Assembly (NCBI RefSeq): GCF_008035925.1
Contig: NZ_CP036264.1
Coordinates: 6,667,641 to 6,731,640 of the forward strand
Source: Stieleria maiorica
Lineage (GTDB): Bacteria; Planctomycetota; Planctomycetia; Pirellulales; Pirellulaceae
Reading direction: 5' to 3'
Length of the DNA: 64,000 nucleotides
Notes under the pieces: generated by a model
What the model was told of the DNA's origin: nothing
The model's input: the letters and a program-made list of their open reading frames with translations, nothing else
Databases searched by the model: none
Shown here: positions 17,365-26,526 of the stretch, in pieces
Numbering within the stretch: position 1 is the stretch's first letter
Layout: each line of letters opens with the position of its first letter
Program-made: the position numbers and the translations under genes

Positions 17365-18858
17365 GTGCCGGACCGATCAAATATCGAAACGCCCCCAAGG
17401 TCCACGTCACCGCAACTATCGACGCGGCGCGTGTGGGCATTCCGGTTGATCTGCATCGCGTTGGCAATGTTGCCGTTGGTTGCGGCGGAACTTTACCTTC
17501 GCAGCACCCGGCGTGTCGACGTGTCCGACCTGGCCCGCGATCCCGTGTTTGAAACATCGGGGCAGTCATCGCTGTTCGTCCAATCGGACGACTCGTCGCG
17601 TTGGATGATTCCCGAATCACGATGGAACTTCTTTCGTCCTGCCTCGTTTGCCGCAGCAAAAGCCGCCAACGTGCGACGTATCTTCGTGCTCGGCGGGTCG
17701 ACCGTCCAGGGCCGGCCTTACGAAACCGAAACCGCGTTTGCCAAATGGATGGAGTTGCGGCTACAGGCACAGGATCCGTCCCACGTCTACGAAGTCGTCA
17801 ATTGTGGTGGCGTTTCCTACGCCAGTTACCGCGTCGCGATCATCTTGGACGAAATCCTGGCGCACTCGCCCGACGCGATCGTGCTGTACACCGGCCACAA
17901 CGAGTTTCTGGAAGAACGCAGCTACAACACGATCGCATGGCAACGGAGTCCGCTACAGCGACTGGCCCAATCGTCTTACCTGGTCCAATCGCTGCGTCGG
18001 CGTTTGCAGCCCCCGGCGTCCCCGCGTCAGAATTTGTCGCCGGCGCTGCAAACCCGACTGGACTATGTCGACGGCATGGAACGTTATGTCCGTGACGACC
18101 AATGGCGACGCGGCGTGGTGGAGCATTTTCGCGTCACGCTAGAACGCATGATCGGCATGTGCGCCGCCGCCGAGGTTCCGTTGCTGTTGTGTGTGCCGAC
18201 CAGCGATGTGGTCAAGACGCCGCCGTTTAAAGTGCTGCCGGCGGAATTGGACGACGCGTCACTGGCGGAATTCCGACGCCACTTATCGGTCGCTCAAGAT
18301 CCCTCGATCGCGTTCGACCAACGCATCGCAGCCTGCGACGCGTGTTTGAAAGTTGATGCCGAGCATGCCGGAGCACACTATCTGGCCGGAAGGTTGCACT
18401 GGGAAAACGGCCGAGCAAATCAAGCGAGGTTCCATCTTTACGCGGCGCGCGATCACGACGTGTGCCCCTTGCGCGCGAGCACGCCGATCATCGAAACCCT
18501 TTTGCAGCTCGCCCAGCGGCATCGATTGAAACCGATCCGATGCGATCAATTGTTTGATCAAACCGACTCGCAGTTGAGACCGCTTCCTGATGGGATCGAG
18601 GATCCACAACGGTTCGCCGACCATATCCATCCGACGATCGCCGGGCATCAGGAAATCGCCTCGGCCGTTTCTGATTCCGTGATGGTGTTGTTTCAGATCC
18701 GCGCCAGCGAGGCCGGCGAGGAAGCGTATCGACGGAGCGCGGCGGAACATTTGGATTCGCTGGACGAAACCTATTACGCCCGCGGCAAACAGCGATTGGA
18801 AGGGCTGAAGAACTGGGCCGCCGGACGCGCCGGGAAGCTGTCGCTGGACCAGGAGTGA
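17365..18858 (+). CDS. Membrane-anchored SGNH/GDSL-type hydrolase
   Basis: 497 residues from a GTG at 17365; AGGAG lies about 12 bases upstream. After a short basic N-terminus there is one membrane segment (AFRLICIALAMLPLVAAELYL). The catalytic blocks are visible: VLGGSTVQG (Ser), an oxyanion Gly in NCGGVSYASYR, GHNEFLEER (Asn), and DHIHPTIAGH (Asp-His). The middle, residues about 330-370, has a TPR-like helix pair (LKVDAEHAGAHYLAGRLHWENG). This type may deacetylate or de-esterify envelope glycans. No neighbour clarifies its substrate. Confidence 0.8.
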   Translation: MPDRSNIETPPRSTSPQLSTRRVWAFRLICIALAMLPLVAAELYLRSTRRVDVSDLARDPVFETSGQSSLFVQSDDSSRWMIPESRWNFFRPASFAAAKAANVRRIFVLGGSTVQGRPYETETAFAKWMELRLQAQDPSHVYEVVNCGGVSYASYRVAIILDEILAHSPDAIVLYTGHNEFLEERSYNTIAWQRSPLQRLAQSSYLVQSLRRRLQPPASPRQNLSPALQTRLDYVDGMERYVRDDQWRRGVVEHFRVTLERMIGMCAAAEVPLLLCVPTSDVVKTPPFKVLPAELDDASLAEFRRHLSVAQDPSIAFDQRIAACDACLKVDAEHAGAHYLAGRLHWENGRANQARFHLYAARDHDVCPLRASTPIIETLLQLAQRHRLKPIRCDQLFDQTDSQLRPLPDGIEDPQRFADHIHPTIAGHQEIASAVSDSVMVLFQIRASEAGEEAYRRSAAEHLDSLDETYYARGKQRLEGLKNWAAGRAGKLSLDQE

Positions 18859-18935
18859 GTGGGACGTTGGCACCGTTCCGATTGCCCAGGCAGGGACGTC
18901 CGCCGAAACGCATCGCACACACTGCAACCGATGCC

Positions 18936-19008
18936 CCCACGGATAGCAGCGCGAACCCACGGATCCCAGGCTGCGAGTCATCCGTGGGTTCGCGCTGCTA
19001 TCCGTGGG
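18936..19008. repeat. Perfect 29-base inverted repeat (family G)
   Basis: The arms 18936-18964 and 18980-19008 are exact reverse complements, separated by 15 bases; the arm opens CCCACGGATAGCAGC. It lies between convergent genes (SGNH hydrolase and Ser/Thr kinase), so it could stop both transcripts, although no T-run follows. The exact pairing suggests recent insertion or strong maintenance. Confidence 0.85.
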
Positions 19009-19036
19009 CTGGTTCCGGTCTTGATTGGAGGGCGAT

Positions 19037-21148
19037 TCACTCCGCTGGGTCGCCGCCGTCCCGGCCGGGCTGTTCTGTCACACCGGAGCCAGCAGCACCG
19101 GAGCCAGTCACACCAGGGCCGCCGGATTGCGAGGGGCCGTGCAGTAGACGTTTGGCACGCTCGCGGGCCGGCGCCGCCCAGGGTTGGCCTTCGTAGAGTG
19201 TGACGATGCCTTCGAGTAACGTCCTGCGTTTCTGGTCGGGCAATTGTTCGGCGTTGTCGATCCGCCGCATCAGTTCGCTCAACTTGGGGTCTCCCGGTGA
19301 GCCGTCGGTTTCGGTCTGAGCCTGGGTCAGCCGGTCGATTTCGAATGTGGCCAACTCGACCAGACGCGACCCCTCGCCGTCTTGGTCGGCCGACTCGTTG
19401 GCAAACACGGCGATCCATTGACGCAGTTTTTCGACCGCGGCGCGCGGATCGTTCTGCCGCAATTCCATTGCTTGCAGAAACGTTGCCTCATGCAACGGCC
19501 CTTCGCTGGTTCGCAACTTGGCCTTCAACTTCAAACGCCGCACCGCCGCCTCGACACGATAGATCTGCTCCCGCTGTCGGATCTCGTCGGCCCTGGGATG
19601 ATCGGGAAACAGTTTCAGGAATCGTTCCATTTCATTTTGAACTTGAAACGACTGGGCGGATTGATCCGGGGTGTCGATCTTGGCGAGCAATTCCTCCGCC
19701 GTCGGTCCACGTGTGGACAGGAACAAGAACACGGCGCCGGCGATCAGCAACAGTGAGAGCGCGGCGATCGAAACGGCGCGCAGCGCCGGGTGCTCCGTCT
19801 GGGCTTTGGGCGACACAAAGAAACCTTCGCGCACATCGCCGTCGGAAACTGTTTGAAAGTGTGTCTTGCCGCCCGAGGTGACGGAGGTGTCGATGTTGCT
19901 GGAGCCGGCGTCGCCGGCCGTTGCCCGGCTCGCGTCCTGATCGCCGTCTGGATCACCGTCTGGATCGCCGTCTGGATCACCGTCCAGTGGTGCCGTGACC
20001 GCGGTCCCGAGCACGGTCGCCTGTTTTCCGTCATGGCCCTCGGTATGCACGGTCGGCGCCGCCGGGTCGACGCTGCCCGACGCCGTCTGGCCGTCGTCAT
20101 CGATGTCCCAAAACGGGAGAGTGTCTTCGGGACGCGTTTTGCCCGAGGGTGCCTTGCTGGCGTTACCGTCGGGTTTCTTTTCGGCGTCGGTGGTATCGAT
20201 CTGGTGCTCCGATCGATCCGTGTCGGCGGGATGGTTGTCGGCCGGAACTTCCGGCGGCTGATGCTTGGTGTCGGTGCCGGCGGCAGCATCCGATTCATCG
20301 CCGGGGCGATCGGACAAGGTCTGCAGCCGATGCAATCCGGCGCGCATCGCTTTCAATCGATTCATCACCGCCAGTGCGGTCGGCGGTCGATCCTCGGGAA
20401 GTTTCTCCAACAGTTCCATCACGATCTGCACGACATCGTCGGGCAAATCGGGATCGACCAGGTCCAGCGAGACGGGGTCCTTGTGCTGCAGCGCCGAGAT
20501 GACTTCGGTGATGTTCTTGCCGCGAAAGGGCGGCTTGCCGCACAGCATCGCGTACATCACGCAGCCCAGTGCGAACAGATCGGTCCGTGACGTGACGCCG
20601 CTGCCGTTGGCCTGTTCGGGTGCCATGTAATCGGCGGTGCCCATGATCGATCCGGCGGCGGTTTGGTCCTGGCCGAAGATCTTGCTGATGCCGAAATCCA
20701 GCAGCTTCACCGTGCCGTCGTGCTGGACGACCAGATTGGCCGGTTTTAAATCACGATGTGTCACCCCAAAATCATGGGCGTGCTTGAGTGCCGCACAAAC
20801 TTGAATCGCGATCTCGATGGCCTTCATCCAAGGCAGCTTCTTTTCGCGGCGGATCAGCTCTTGCAGCGTGTCGCCTTGGACATACTCCATCGAATAGAAC
20901 AGCATGCCCTGCTCCTCGCCGAACCCGATCAATTTGACGATGTTCGGATGGCTGAGCAGCTTGAGTGTTTTGATTTCGGTGTCAAATCGCCGTCGAAATC
21001 GCATTTCGTCGGACATTTGAGCCGAGATCAATTTCACCGCCACGTCCTGACCCGATTTGGCATGCTGGGCCTTGAACACCGATCCCATTCCACCCTTGCC
21101 GAGGGTCTCGCCGATTCGGTAGGGGCCAAGGTATTCGGGGGGCTTCAT
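19037..21148 (-). CDS. Transmembrane Ser/Thr protein kinase (Hanks type)
   Basis: 703 residues. The cytoplasmic kinase domain spans about 10-275: glycine loop GKGGMGSVFKA, Lys in VAVKLI, THRDLKPANLVV catalytic loop, DFGISKIFG, and GTADYMAPEQ. A long acidic, low-complexity linker follows, with a DGDP repeat (four 12-base units at 19933-19980). One membrane helix lies near residue 490 (ALRAVSIAALSLLLIAGAVF). The external part, about 190 residues, is helical and TPR-like (ERFLKLFPDHPRADEIRQRE, PRAAVEKLRQWIAVF) rather than PASTA. Planctomycetes have many such kinases; substrate and signal are unknown. It is divergent from lnt. Confidence 0.93.
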   Translation of the reverse strand: MKPPEYLGPYRIGETLGKGGMGSVFKAQHAKSGQDVAVKLISAQMSDEMRFRRRFDTEIKTLKLLSHPNIVKLIGFGEEQGMLFYSMEYVQGDTLQELIRREKKLPWMKAIEIAIQVCAALKHAHDFGVTHRDLKPANLVVQHDGTVKLLDFGISKIFGQDQTAAGSIMGTADYMAPEQANGSGVTSRTDLFALGCVMYAMLCGKPPFRGKNITEVISALQHKDPVSLDLVDPDLPDDVVQIVMELLEKLPEDRPPTALAVMNRLKAMRAGLHRLQTLSDRPGDESDAAAGTDTKHQPPEVPADNHPADTDRSEHQIDTTDAEKKPDGNASKAPSGKTRPEDTLPFWDIDDDGQTASGSVDPAAPTVHTEGHDGKQATVLGTAVTAPLDGDPDGDPDGDPDGDQDASRATAGDAGSSNIDTSVTSGGKTHFQTVSDGDVREGFFVSPKAQTEHPALRAVSIAALSLLLIAGAVFLFLSTRGPTAEELLAKIDTPDQSAQSFQVQNEMERFLKLFPDHPRADEIRQREQIYRVEAAVRRLKLKAKLRTSEGPLHEATFLQAMELRQNDPRAAVEKLRQWIAVFANESADQDGEGSRLVELATFEIDRLTQAQTETDGSPGDPKLSELMRRIDNAEQLPDQKRRTLLEGIVTLYEGQPWAAPARERAKRLLHGPSQSGGPGVTGSGAAGSGVTEQPGRDGGDPAE

Positions 21149-21321
21149 GTCGAATCGACGCGTGAGAAAAGACTGAGAGAAGGAGGAATCGGACCGAGAG
21201 TCAGATCGTATCTTAAGGCGAGCAAGCCGGCTTCATTAATCTAGCAGGTTTCCGGCATCAGACGTCTGGGGGGGCCGGATCCGAATTCCGCTGGCCGCCA
21301 GATTTCCGTACCATCTGGGGC

Positions 21322-23148
21322 ATGAACACCTCGGCCCCCCCTGCTGAATCCATGCGGTCTGAAACATTGTCTGGCGATCGAACTTTGTCCGCCGAAGACC
21401 GGCCGAGCACCGAACCACCGACGGCCAAGTCGCCGATCGGGCGGACGTGGTGGCTGATCGCGCTGGCGTCGTTGATCGTGCCTTGGCTGAGCCAGCCCCC
21501 GTTGGCGTGGTGGCCGTTGGCTGCCGTCGCCGTCACGCCGCTGCTGGTTGCCGCGACACGCGCAACGATCTCGCGGCGACAGTACGCGGTGTTGTACCTG
21601 GCCGGTGCCGCTTACTGGGCGCTGACGCTGCAGGGACTGCGGTTCGCCAATCCGTTGATCTATCCCTGCTGGATCGCGCTGGCCGCCTATCTGGGGATCT
21701 ATCCGATCGCCTTTGTGGTGGCGTTGCGGCGTTTGATGCGAAACGGCGTTGCGATGATTCTTGCCGCGCCGCTGGCATGGGTGGCGATCGAGTGCGTTCG
21801 CAACTACCTGTTGACCGGCATTTCCGCGACCATGCTGGGGCACACCCTGGCCGACGTCCCGACGATGATTCAAATCGCCGACTTGGGCGGCAGCTACGCG
21901 GTTTCGTTGGTGATCGTCGTCGTCAACGTGGCGTTGATTGCGGCGTGGCAGTCGCGAGGAAAAGCGGCGACCAGTACATCAACGCCGACGCATGATGAGC
22001 AGACGCGCGATGAGACGGCTGCCGAGAGACCGTTGATCGAGAAACCGTTGATCGGGGGCGTTCGGGTTTGCAGCGTTGTCGCGCTCGCGCTCGTGTCGGC
22101 TACGTTTCTGTACGGCCGGTATCGTCTCAGCCAACCGTCCCGGTCGTCAGAAACCACGATCGCGCTGATCGGACGCAACGAGCCGGTGGAATACGATCAA
22201 GACCCATCGCGGGAATTGGAATTGTTCGATGCCTACGCACAAGAATCGATCCGAACGTTCCAGTCCACGGAGCGTTCGATCGATGCGGTCGTTTGGCCCG
22301 AGTCGATGTTCACCGGCCGAATCCCTTGGATGGCCGGCGAGGGCAACGGCGCGATGGCGCGTGAATTGGGACTGACCGAGGATGAAGAGCGGGCGATGAT
22401 CGCCGAGCACCGCAAGCGGTTTCAGTTTCGCGCCGCCTCCCTTCAGGCAATGCTGGCGACCCACAACGGCCCCGACGCGTCTCGACCCGCTGTGATCGGT
22501 GGCTGCGGCGTGATCGACGACGGTGCGACGACGAAGATGTACAGCGGGATCGTTCACGTGGGGGCCGACGGCCAGGTCCGCGACTGGTACGGCAAGATGC
22601 ACCTGGTCATGTTCGGCGAATACATCCCGCTGGTCAAACACCTGCCGATGGTGCGAGATTGGGTGCCCAAGAATCTGGGGCTCACGCCGGGCGAACATGC
22701 CAAACGGTTCACGGTCGGCGGGACCACCTTGTGCCCCAACATTTGCATCGAGACCGCGGTCGAACGCGTCGCGATCAATCACCTGCGTGAACTCAATGAC
22801 GACGATCAAGGGTTACCCGACGCGATCGTCACGGTCACCAACGACGCCTGGTTCGATGATTCCAGCGTCGTCGTGCATCACAAACGATGCGCGCAGCTGG
22901 TCGCCGTGGCCTGCCGTCGCCCGATCCTGTCGGCGGCCAACAATGGTCCGACGGTGTGGATCGACAGCAACGGCCGAGTCGTCGACGAACTGCCCCAAGG
23001 CGACAACGGATGTGTGATCGCCACGCCCGACATCGACAGCCGGACCAGTCTGGTGCTGATGATCGGTGACTGGCCGGCGCGGGCTTGCACGCTGTTGGTG
23101 TTCGCGATGCTGTGGATGCCCGGCCGACACATTGGGAAGGGCCCGTAG
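21322..23148 (+). CDS. lnt: Apolipoprotein N-acyltransferase
   Basis: 608 residues from the ATG at 21322. The first half has about six membrane helices (WWLIALASLIVPWL, AVLYLAGAAYWALTL, WIALAAYLGIYPIAFVVAL and others) and the second half is the periplasmic nitrilase-like domain. The catalytic triad can be placed: Glu in VVWPESMF, Lys in YGKMHLVMFGEYIPL, Cys in CPNICIE. It adds the third acyl chain to lipoproteins, which fits the several lipoproteins in this window. Extra soluble stretches, e.g. about residues 215-235, make it longer than the E. coli enzyme. Confidence 0.93.
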   Translation: MNTSAPPAESMRSETLSGDRTLSAEDRPSTEPPTAKSPIGRTWWLIALASLIVPWLSQPPLAWWPLAAVAVTPLLVAATRATISRRQYAVLYLAGAAYWALTLQGLRFANPLIYPCWIALAAYLGIYPIAFVVALRRLMRNGVAMILAAPLAWVAIECVRNYLLTGISATMLGHTLADVPTMIQIADLGGSYAVSLVIVVVNVALIAAWQSRGKAATSTSTPTHDEQTRDETAAERPLIEKPLIGGVRVCSVVALALVSATFLYGRYRLSQPSRSSETTIALIGRNEPVEYDQDPSRELELFDAYAQESIRTFQSTERSIDAVVWPESMFTGRIPWMAGEGNGAMARELGLTEDEERAMIAEHRKRFQFRAASLQAMLATHNGPDASRPAVIGGCGVIDDGATTKMYSGIVHVGADGQVRDWYGKMHLVMFGEYIPLVKHLPMVRDWVPKNLGLTPGEHAKRFTVGGTTLCPNICIETAVERVAINHLRELNDDDQGLPDAIVTVTNDAWFDDSSVVVHHKRCAQLVAVACRRPILSAANNGPTVWIDSNGRVVDELPQGDNGCVIATPDIDSRTSLVLMIGDWPARACTLLVFAMLWMPGRHIGKGP

Positions 23149-23173
23149 GCTGGCGGACAATGCCCCGACTTAT

Positions 23174-23301
23174 GAGCCGACGGCGCTAGCCGCGGGCCTT
23201 GATTGCCCTGCGAGGCTTGTAAGGCCCGAGGCTAGCGCCTGCGGCTCGGTTTGCGATCGGGAGGCCCGAGGCTAGCGCCTACGGCTCGGTTTGTGATCGG
23301 G
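23174..23301. repeat. Inverted-repeat element family A, copy 1, with a 40-base tandem duplication
   Basis: GAGCCGACGGCGCTAGCCGC at 23174 is answered by AGGCCCGAGGCTAGCGCC...CGGCTC, forming a hairpin. The right arm is duplicated: 23222-23261 and 23262-23301 are 40-base direct repeats with two mismatches. It lies between convergent lnt and dapL. Other copies are at 30630-30740 and 45784-45896. Confidence 0.8.
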
Positions 23302-23307
23302 AGCCGC

Positions 23308-24567
23308 CTAACCGCGGGTGAACTTGGCTTCGCTGAGCCGGCGTTTGGTTTCGGCCATCAAAGCGTCTTCGTCGGCTTCGCTGTCGGCCACGTACGTGAC
23401 GCTGAAACGCAGGTACGCTCCGGCGTCGTCCCACGGCACGGTGACGACCCCGAGTTGTTCGATCAGGAACCGCGTGGCGTCCTCGGCCTTTTCAAACGTC
23501 TCGCCGCTTTCGGTCCCGGTCGGCGCGGGCGTGTACAGGAAGTACGTCCCGCCGGGCATTTCGCAATCGAAACCACATTCTTTCAGAACTGCGACCAGCT
23601 TTTCCATCCGGCGACGATACTTCGCGTTGATCCGCGCGGGGATCGAATCGTCATCGAGTGCCGCGGCGGCAGCTTTTTGAGTCGCAATGAATTGACCGCT
23701 GTCGCTGTTGTCCTTGACGTCGGCAAAGGCGGACACGATACGTTCGTGACCGGCGACGAATCCCATCCGCCATCCGATCATGTCATAGCCCTTGCTCATC
23801 GAATGCACTTCGACGCCGACATCCAGCGCGCCGGGCGTTTGCAAGAAACTGGTCGGCTTGCCGTCAAAGGTCAGCAGGAGATGCGCCGCGTCATGCACGA
23901 CGACAAACTCTTTTTCCTTGGCCAGTGCGACCACCTTGGCGAAAAACTCCGGCGTCGCCAATCGTCCGGTCGGCGAATTGGGATAGTTCAACACCAGCAA
24001 CTTGGTGCGTCGGTAGACGTCCTCGGGCACCGAATCCAAATCCGGCAGAAAGTTGTTCTCTTTCAATAGCGGCAATCGGAACACGTCACCGCCGTAGTAG
24101 CGCGTGTGCGTCCCCGCGACCGGATAGCCCGGTACGGTCATCATCGTCACGTCGCCGGGATTGATGAAACATGCCGGCAACATCGCGTAGGCGGGTTTGC
24201 TGCCGATGCAGTGATTGATTTGCGTCGCCGGATCCAGGTCGACGTCAAAGTGTCGCTTCATGAACCGGGCGGCGGCTTGCTTGTACTCGATCACGCCGTT
24301 GTCGGCGTAGCCGCGGTTTTCAGGCCGGTTAACTTCGGCCGCCATCACGTTGCGGACCGATTCGTCGGCCATCGCGTCGTTTTCACCGATCCCAAAGTCC
24401 AGCAACTGGCGATCCGGGTGGGCGGCCAGCGCGTTGCGTTTGGCGCGTTTGATCTTTTCGAACTTGTAGATCTCGGTGCTCTTTCCATAGCCGGCCCCGC
24501 CGATGCGGTCGGCGAACAACGATTGGAAATAGGGATCTTTGACGTCAGGTTCGGTTGCGGTGGACAT
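23308..24567 (-). CDS. dapL: LL-diaminopimelate aminotransferase
   Basis: 419 residues, a fold-type I PLP aminotransferase. It converts tetrahydrodipicolinate directly to LL-diaminopimelate in lysine biosynthesis, bypassing the succinylase or acetylase steps. Motifs: LLDFGIGENDAMADESVRN, CIGSKPAYAMLPACFINPGD, LNYPNSPTGRLAT, VVVHDAAH, and the PLP-Lys segment VHSMSKGYDMIGWRMGF. The GSKPAY and SMSKGYDMIGWR blocks are typical of the DapL group rather than of AspC or AlaA. It is monocistronic by position. Confidence 0.9.
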   Translation of the reverse strand: MSTATEPDVKDPYFQSLFADRIGGAGYGKSTEIYKFEKIKRAKRNALAAHPDRQLLDFGIGENDAMADESVRNVMAAEVNRPENRGYADNGVIEYKQAAARFMKRHFDVDLDPATQINHCIGSKPAYAMLPACFINPGDVTMMTVPGYPVAGTHTRYYGGDVFRLPLLKENNFLPDLDSVPEDVYRRTKLLVLNYPNSPTGRLATPEFFAKVVALAKEKEFVVVHDAAHLLLTFDGKPTSFLQTPGALDVGVEVHSMSKGYDMIGWRMGFVAGHERIVSAFADVKDNSDSGQFIATQKAAAAALDDDSIPARINAKYRRRMEKLVAVLKECGFDCEMPGGTYFLYTPAPTGTESGETFEKAEDATRFLIEQLGVVTVPWDDAGAYLRFSVTYVADSEADEDALMAETKRRLSEAKFTRG

Positions 24568-25038
24568 GGCGGCGATCGGTGGAATTGAAGAAAAATGTTA
24601 GCCCGAAATGATAAACCGACGGGCAAAAACTCGCGAGTGCCGCCGTGTGGGTTTTCCCGGCGGGTGTTTTGGCAATTCGCCCTCCCGGGCAGGACACTGG
24701 GGGGCACCGCAAACCTTGAGTGTGAAAACCGGCTCGCACCGAGAGAATTCGGCCATAGGCCGTTTACACCCCTAGCCTTGGGCATCGCCCAAGGTGCAAA
24801 AAGAATTCTGGAACGATTTTGGCCAACGGCCATAGACAACTGTTCGGGCCGACGCGAGGCATGTGCATGGCCGTTGGCCAAATCCGAGATCGTTGCCGCA
24901 GTTTTCCTGGGGCGGCGCCGCCTCGCTACGCTCAATCGGCTTGCCCCAGGCTACGGATTTGCATGCCCTTCAGGCAAAGAGATTTGTCGAGGCACTAACA
25001 CCCGCCTGCAGGGCCGATCCTGCCCCCCGCCCAACCGT
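24568..25038. repeat. Gene-free 471-base stretch made of several palindromes (family I)
   Basis: No convincing gene. Three hairpins can be read: CCTTGGGC/GCCCAAGG at 24776-24794, TTGGCCAACGGCCAT at 24819-24833 paired with ATGGCCGTTGGCCAA at 24867-24881, and CCTGGGGC/GCCCCAGG at 24906-24950. Between dapL and cbiX, on the 5' side of dapL and the 3' side of cbiX. It looks like a mosaic of intergenic repeat elements. Confidence 0.6.
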
Positions 25039-25809
25039 CTACCGCGTCGCTTGGCCGATGCGTCGCATCAGCGCTTCGGCGACCTCGGGGGTCGGCCCCA
25101 GGTAGTCGCCGACGACGAATTGAACGTTCGGGTGCCGCTGCGAAGCCTCGTGGACTTGCGTGCCGATCGCGTCGTACAACCGCCCTTGGAACAGCAGATG
25201 CGGCTGGACGATCACCGTCCGGATCCCCGGACGGGTCGCCAATTCGTCCAGCGTTTCGGGAACCTTGGGCTCGGCCATCGCGTAAAAGCCGACCGCGTGC
25301 CCGCCGATGCCGCAACGCCGCGCCACGATTTCACCGAGCACTCGCATGTCCGCTTTCGCGCAAGGGTCATAGCTGCCCCGTCCGACCGTCAACAGGGCGA
25401 CGGAATCGTCGGCCTGGGGTGTGGCTTCTTTGATGCGACGGACCAACAGCTCGACGATTGTCGGGGCACGTGACAGGGGGCCTGATTGGCAGGACGTCAC
25501 GCCGGGCGTCTCCGCGGTGCAGGCGGCGACGGCATCGGGGATATCGCTGCGGGCATGTCCGGCGGCGAACAACAGCAGGGGCGCGACACAAATCTGTGTC
25601 GCGCCGCGGCGGACCAGCGTCTGCCATGCTTCGGGGATCGTGGGGTGTTGGAACTCCAGCAAACACCCTTCCACCGGTACCGGAGCCATGCGCCGGGCCA
25701 AGACCGATGCCAGTTGAAAAAACTCGGCTGTCCCCTCGGGGTCTCGGGTCCCGTGCCCGACCAGCAAAACCCCGTCGGTTGGTGGCGTGACCGTGGTCAC
25801 GTCGACCAC
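25039..25809 (-). CDS. CbiX-type sirohydrochlorin chelatase
   Basis: 256 residues with two tandem CbiX-like halves. The first has LLVGHGTRDPEG and LLLFAAGHARSDIP, whose His residues bind the metal; the second has TVGRGSYDPCAK and VQPHLLFQGRLYDAI. The family inserts Co or Fe into sirohydrochlorin for cobalamin or siroheme. The start is a GTG at 25809 that overlaps the TAG stop of the upstream HMA-like gene (TAGTG), indicating translational coupling. No other tetrapyrrole gene is nearby, so metal specificity (Co, Fe) is open. Confidence 0.88.
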   Translation of the reverse strand: MVDVTTVTPPTDGVLLVGHGTRDPEGTAEFFQLASVLARRMAPVPVEGCLLEFQHPTIPEAWQTLVRRGATQICVAPLLLFAAGHARSDIPDAVAACTAETPGVTSCQSGPLSRAPTIVELLVRRIKEATPQADDSVALLTVGRGSYDPCAKADMRVLGEIVARRCGIGGHAVGFYAMAEPKVPETLDELATRPGIRTVIVQPHLLFQGRLYDAIGTQVHEASQRHPNVQFVVGDYLGPTPEVAEALMRRIGQATR

Positions 25810-26201
25810 TAGTTGTTGACGACCGTTGATCCGCTGAATCCGGCCGCTTCCAACTGGGCGATCGCCTGGTCAGCATCAAAGCCGTCTTTGTAGGTCACGA
25901 TGACCTGCGGATTGTCGATGATGCCGTCTTCTTTTTGCGGGGCCAATTCCACGGTCAGGACGTCGGATCGCTTTTCCAGGTTTTCCTTGACGCTGGGGTA
26001 ACACGCAAACGGGCAATGCATTTCGGGAACGTTCATCGTCAACGATGCCGTGTTCACATCGGCATCCGGAGTGATCGAAGCCGTCTCGGCAGCTGCCGGA
26101 GACTCATTGGTCTGGCCGGCAGGTTCACTCGGTGACATTGTGATCAGGTACATGATGCCGGCAGCGGCCAGGATTGCGGCGCCGTAAGCGAGAGAACGCA
26201 T
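25809..26201 (-). CDS. Membrane-anchored HMA-like metal-binding protein
   Basis: 130 residues from the ATG at 26201, with AAGGA about eight bases upstream. One N-terminal membrane segment (LAYGAAILAAAGIMYLITM) is followed by a Ser/Pro/Ala linker and an HMA-like fold with SLTMNVPEMHCPFACYPSVKENL and AIAQLEAAGF. The metal site is C-x3-C (CPFAC) instead of the usual C-x2-C. Its stop codon overlaps the start of the cbiX gene. Coupling to a chelatase suggests a metal-delivery or metal-sequestering role; this is inference. Confidence 0.8.
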   Translation of the reverse strand: MRSLAYGAAILAAAGIMYLITMSPSEPAGQTNESPAAAETASITPDADVNTASLTMNVPEMHCPFACYPSVKENLEKRSDVLTVELAPQKEDGIIDNPQVIVTYKDGFDADQAIAQLEAAGFSGSTVVNN

Positions 26202-26411
26202 GTGGTTGGTCCTTGGGGTTGGGAGGGCGGGCGTTTGTGGGGCTGCCCCCATCGTTTCATCTTGACGTGAATTGGTCAATTATCGGAATTTCCGTCGGCT
26301 GTCGGCATCCGCCACCAGAAACTTGATCGAAAATCCGCGATCCAAGCGATTTTCACTCCTCTTTCGCTCGGAGACTAGCCCGTTGTTTCAATTGGATCTC
26401 AGGATTGCCGA

Positions 26412-26487
26412 GCGAAAAGGGGTCAGGTACCAAAAACCAAATGGCCCGCAGGGTGCTTCGCATTTTTGGTACCTGACCCCTTTTCGC
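26412..26487. repeat. REP-like hairpin with 25-base perfect arms (family H)
   Basis: Arms 26412-26436 and 26463-26487 are exact reverse complements containing GGGGTCAGGTACC and GGTACCTGACCCC, with a 26-base loop. From memory, similar GGGGTCAGGTACC hairpins occur near REP-associated transposases in planctomycetes. It lies inside the open frame leading into the BBP7 gene, just before its hydrophobic segment. No transposase gene is in the window. Confidence 0.85.
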
Positions 26488-26526
26488 GGTCTTGCGCCGC
26501 TGACGCAACTCAGTTGGCTGGTCGGC

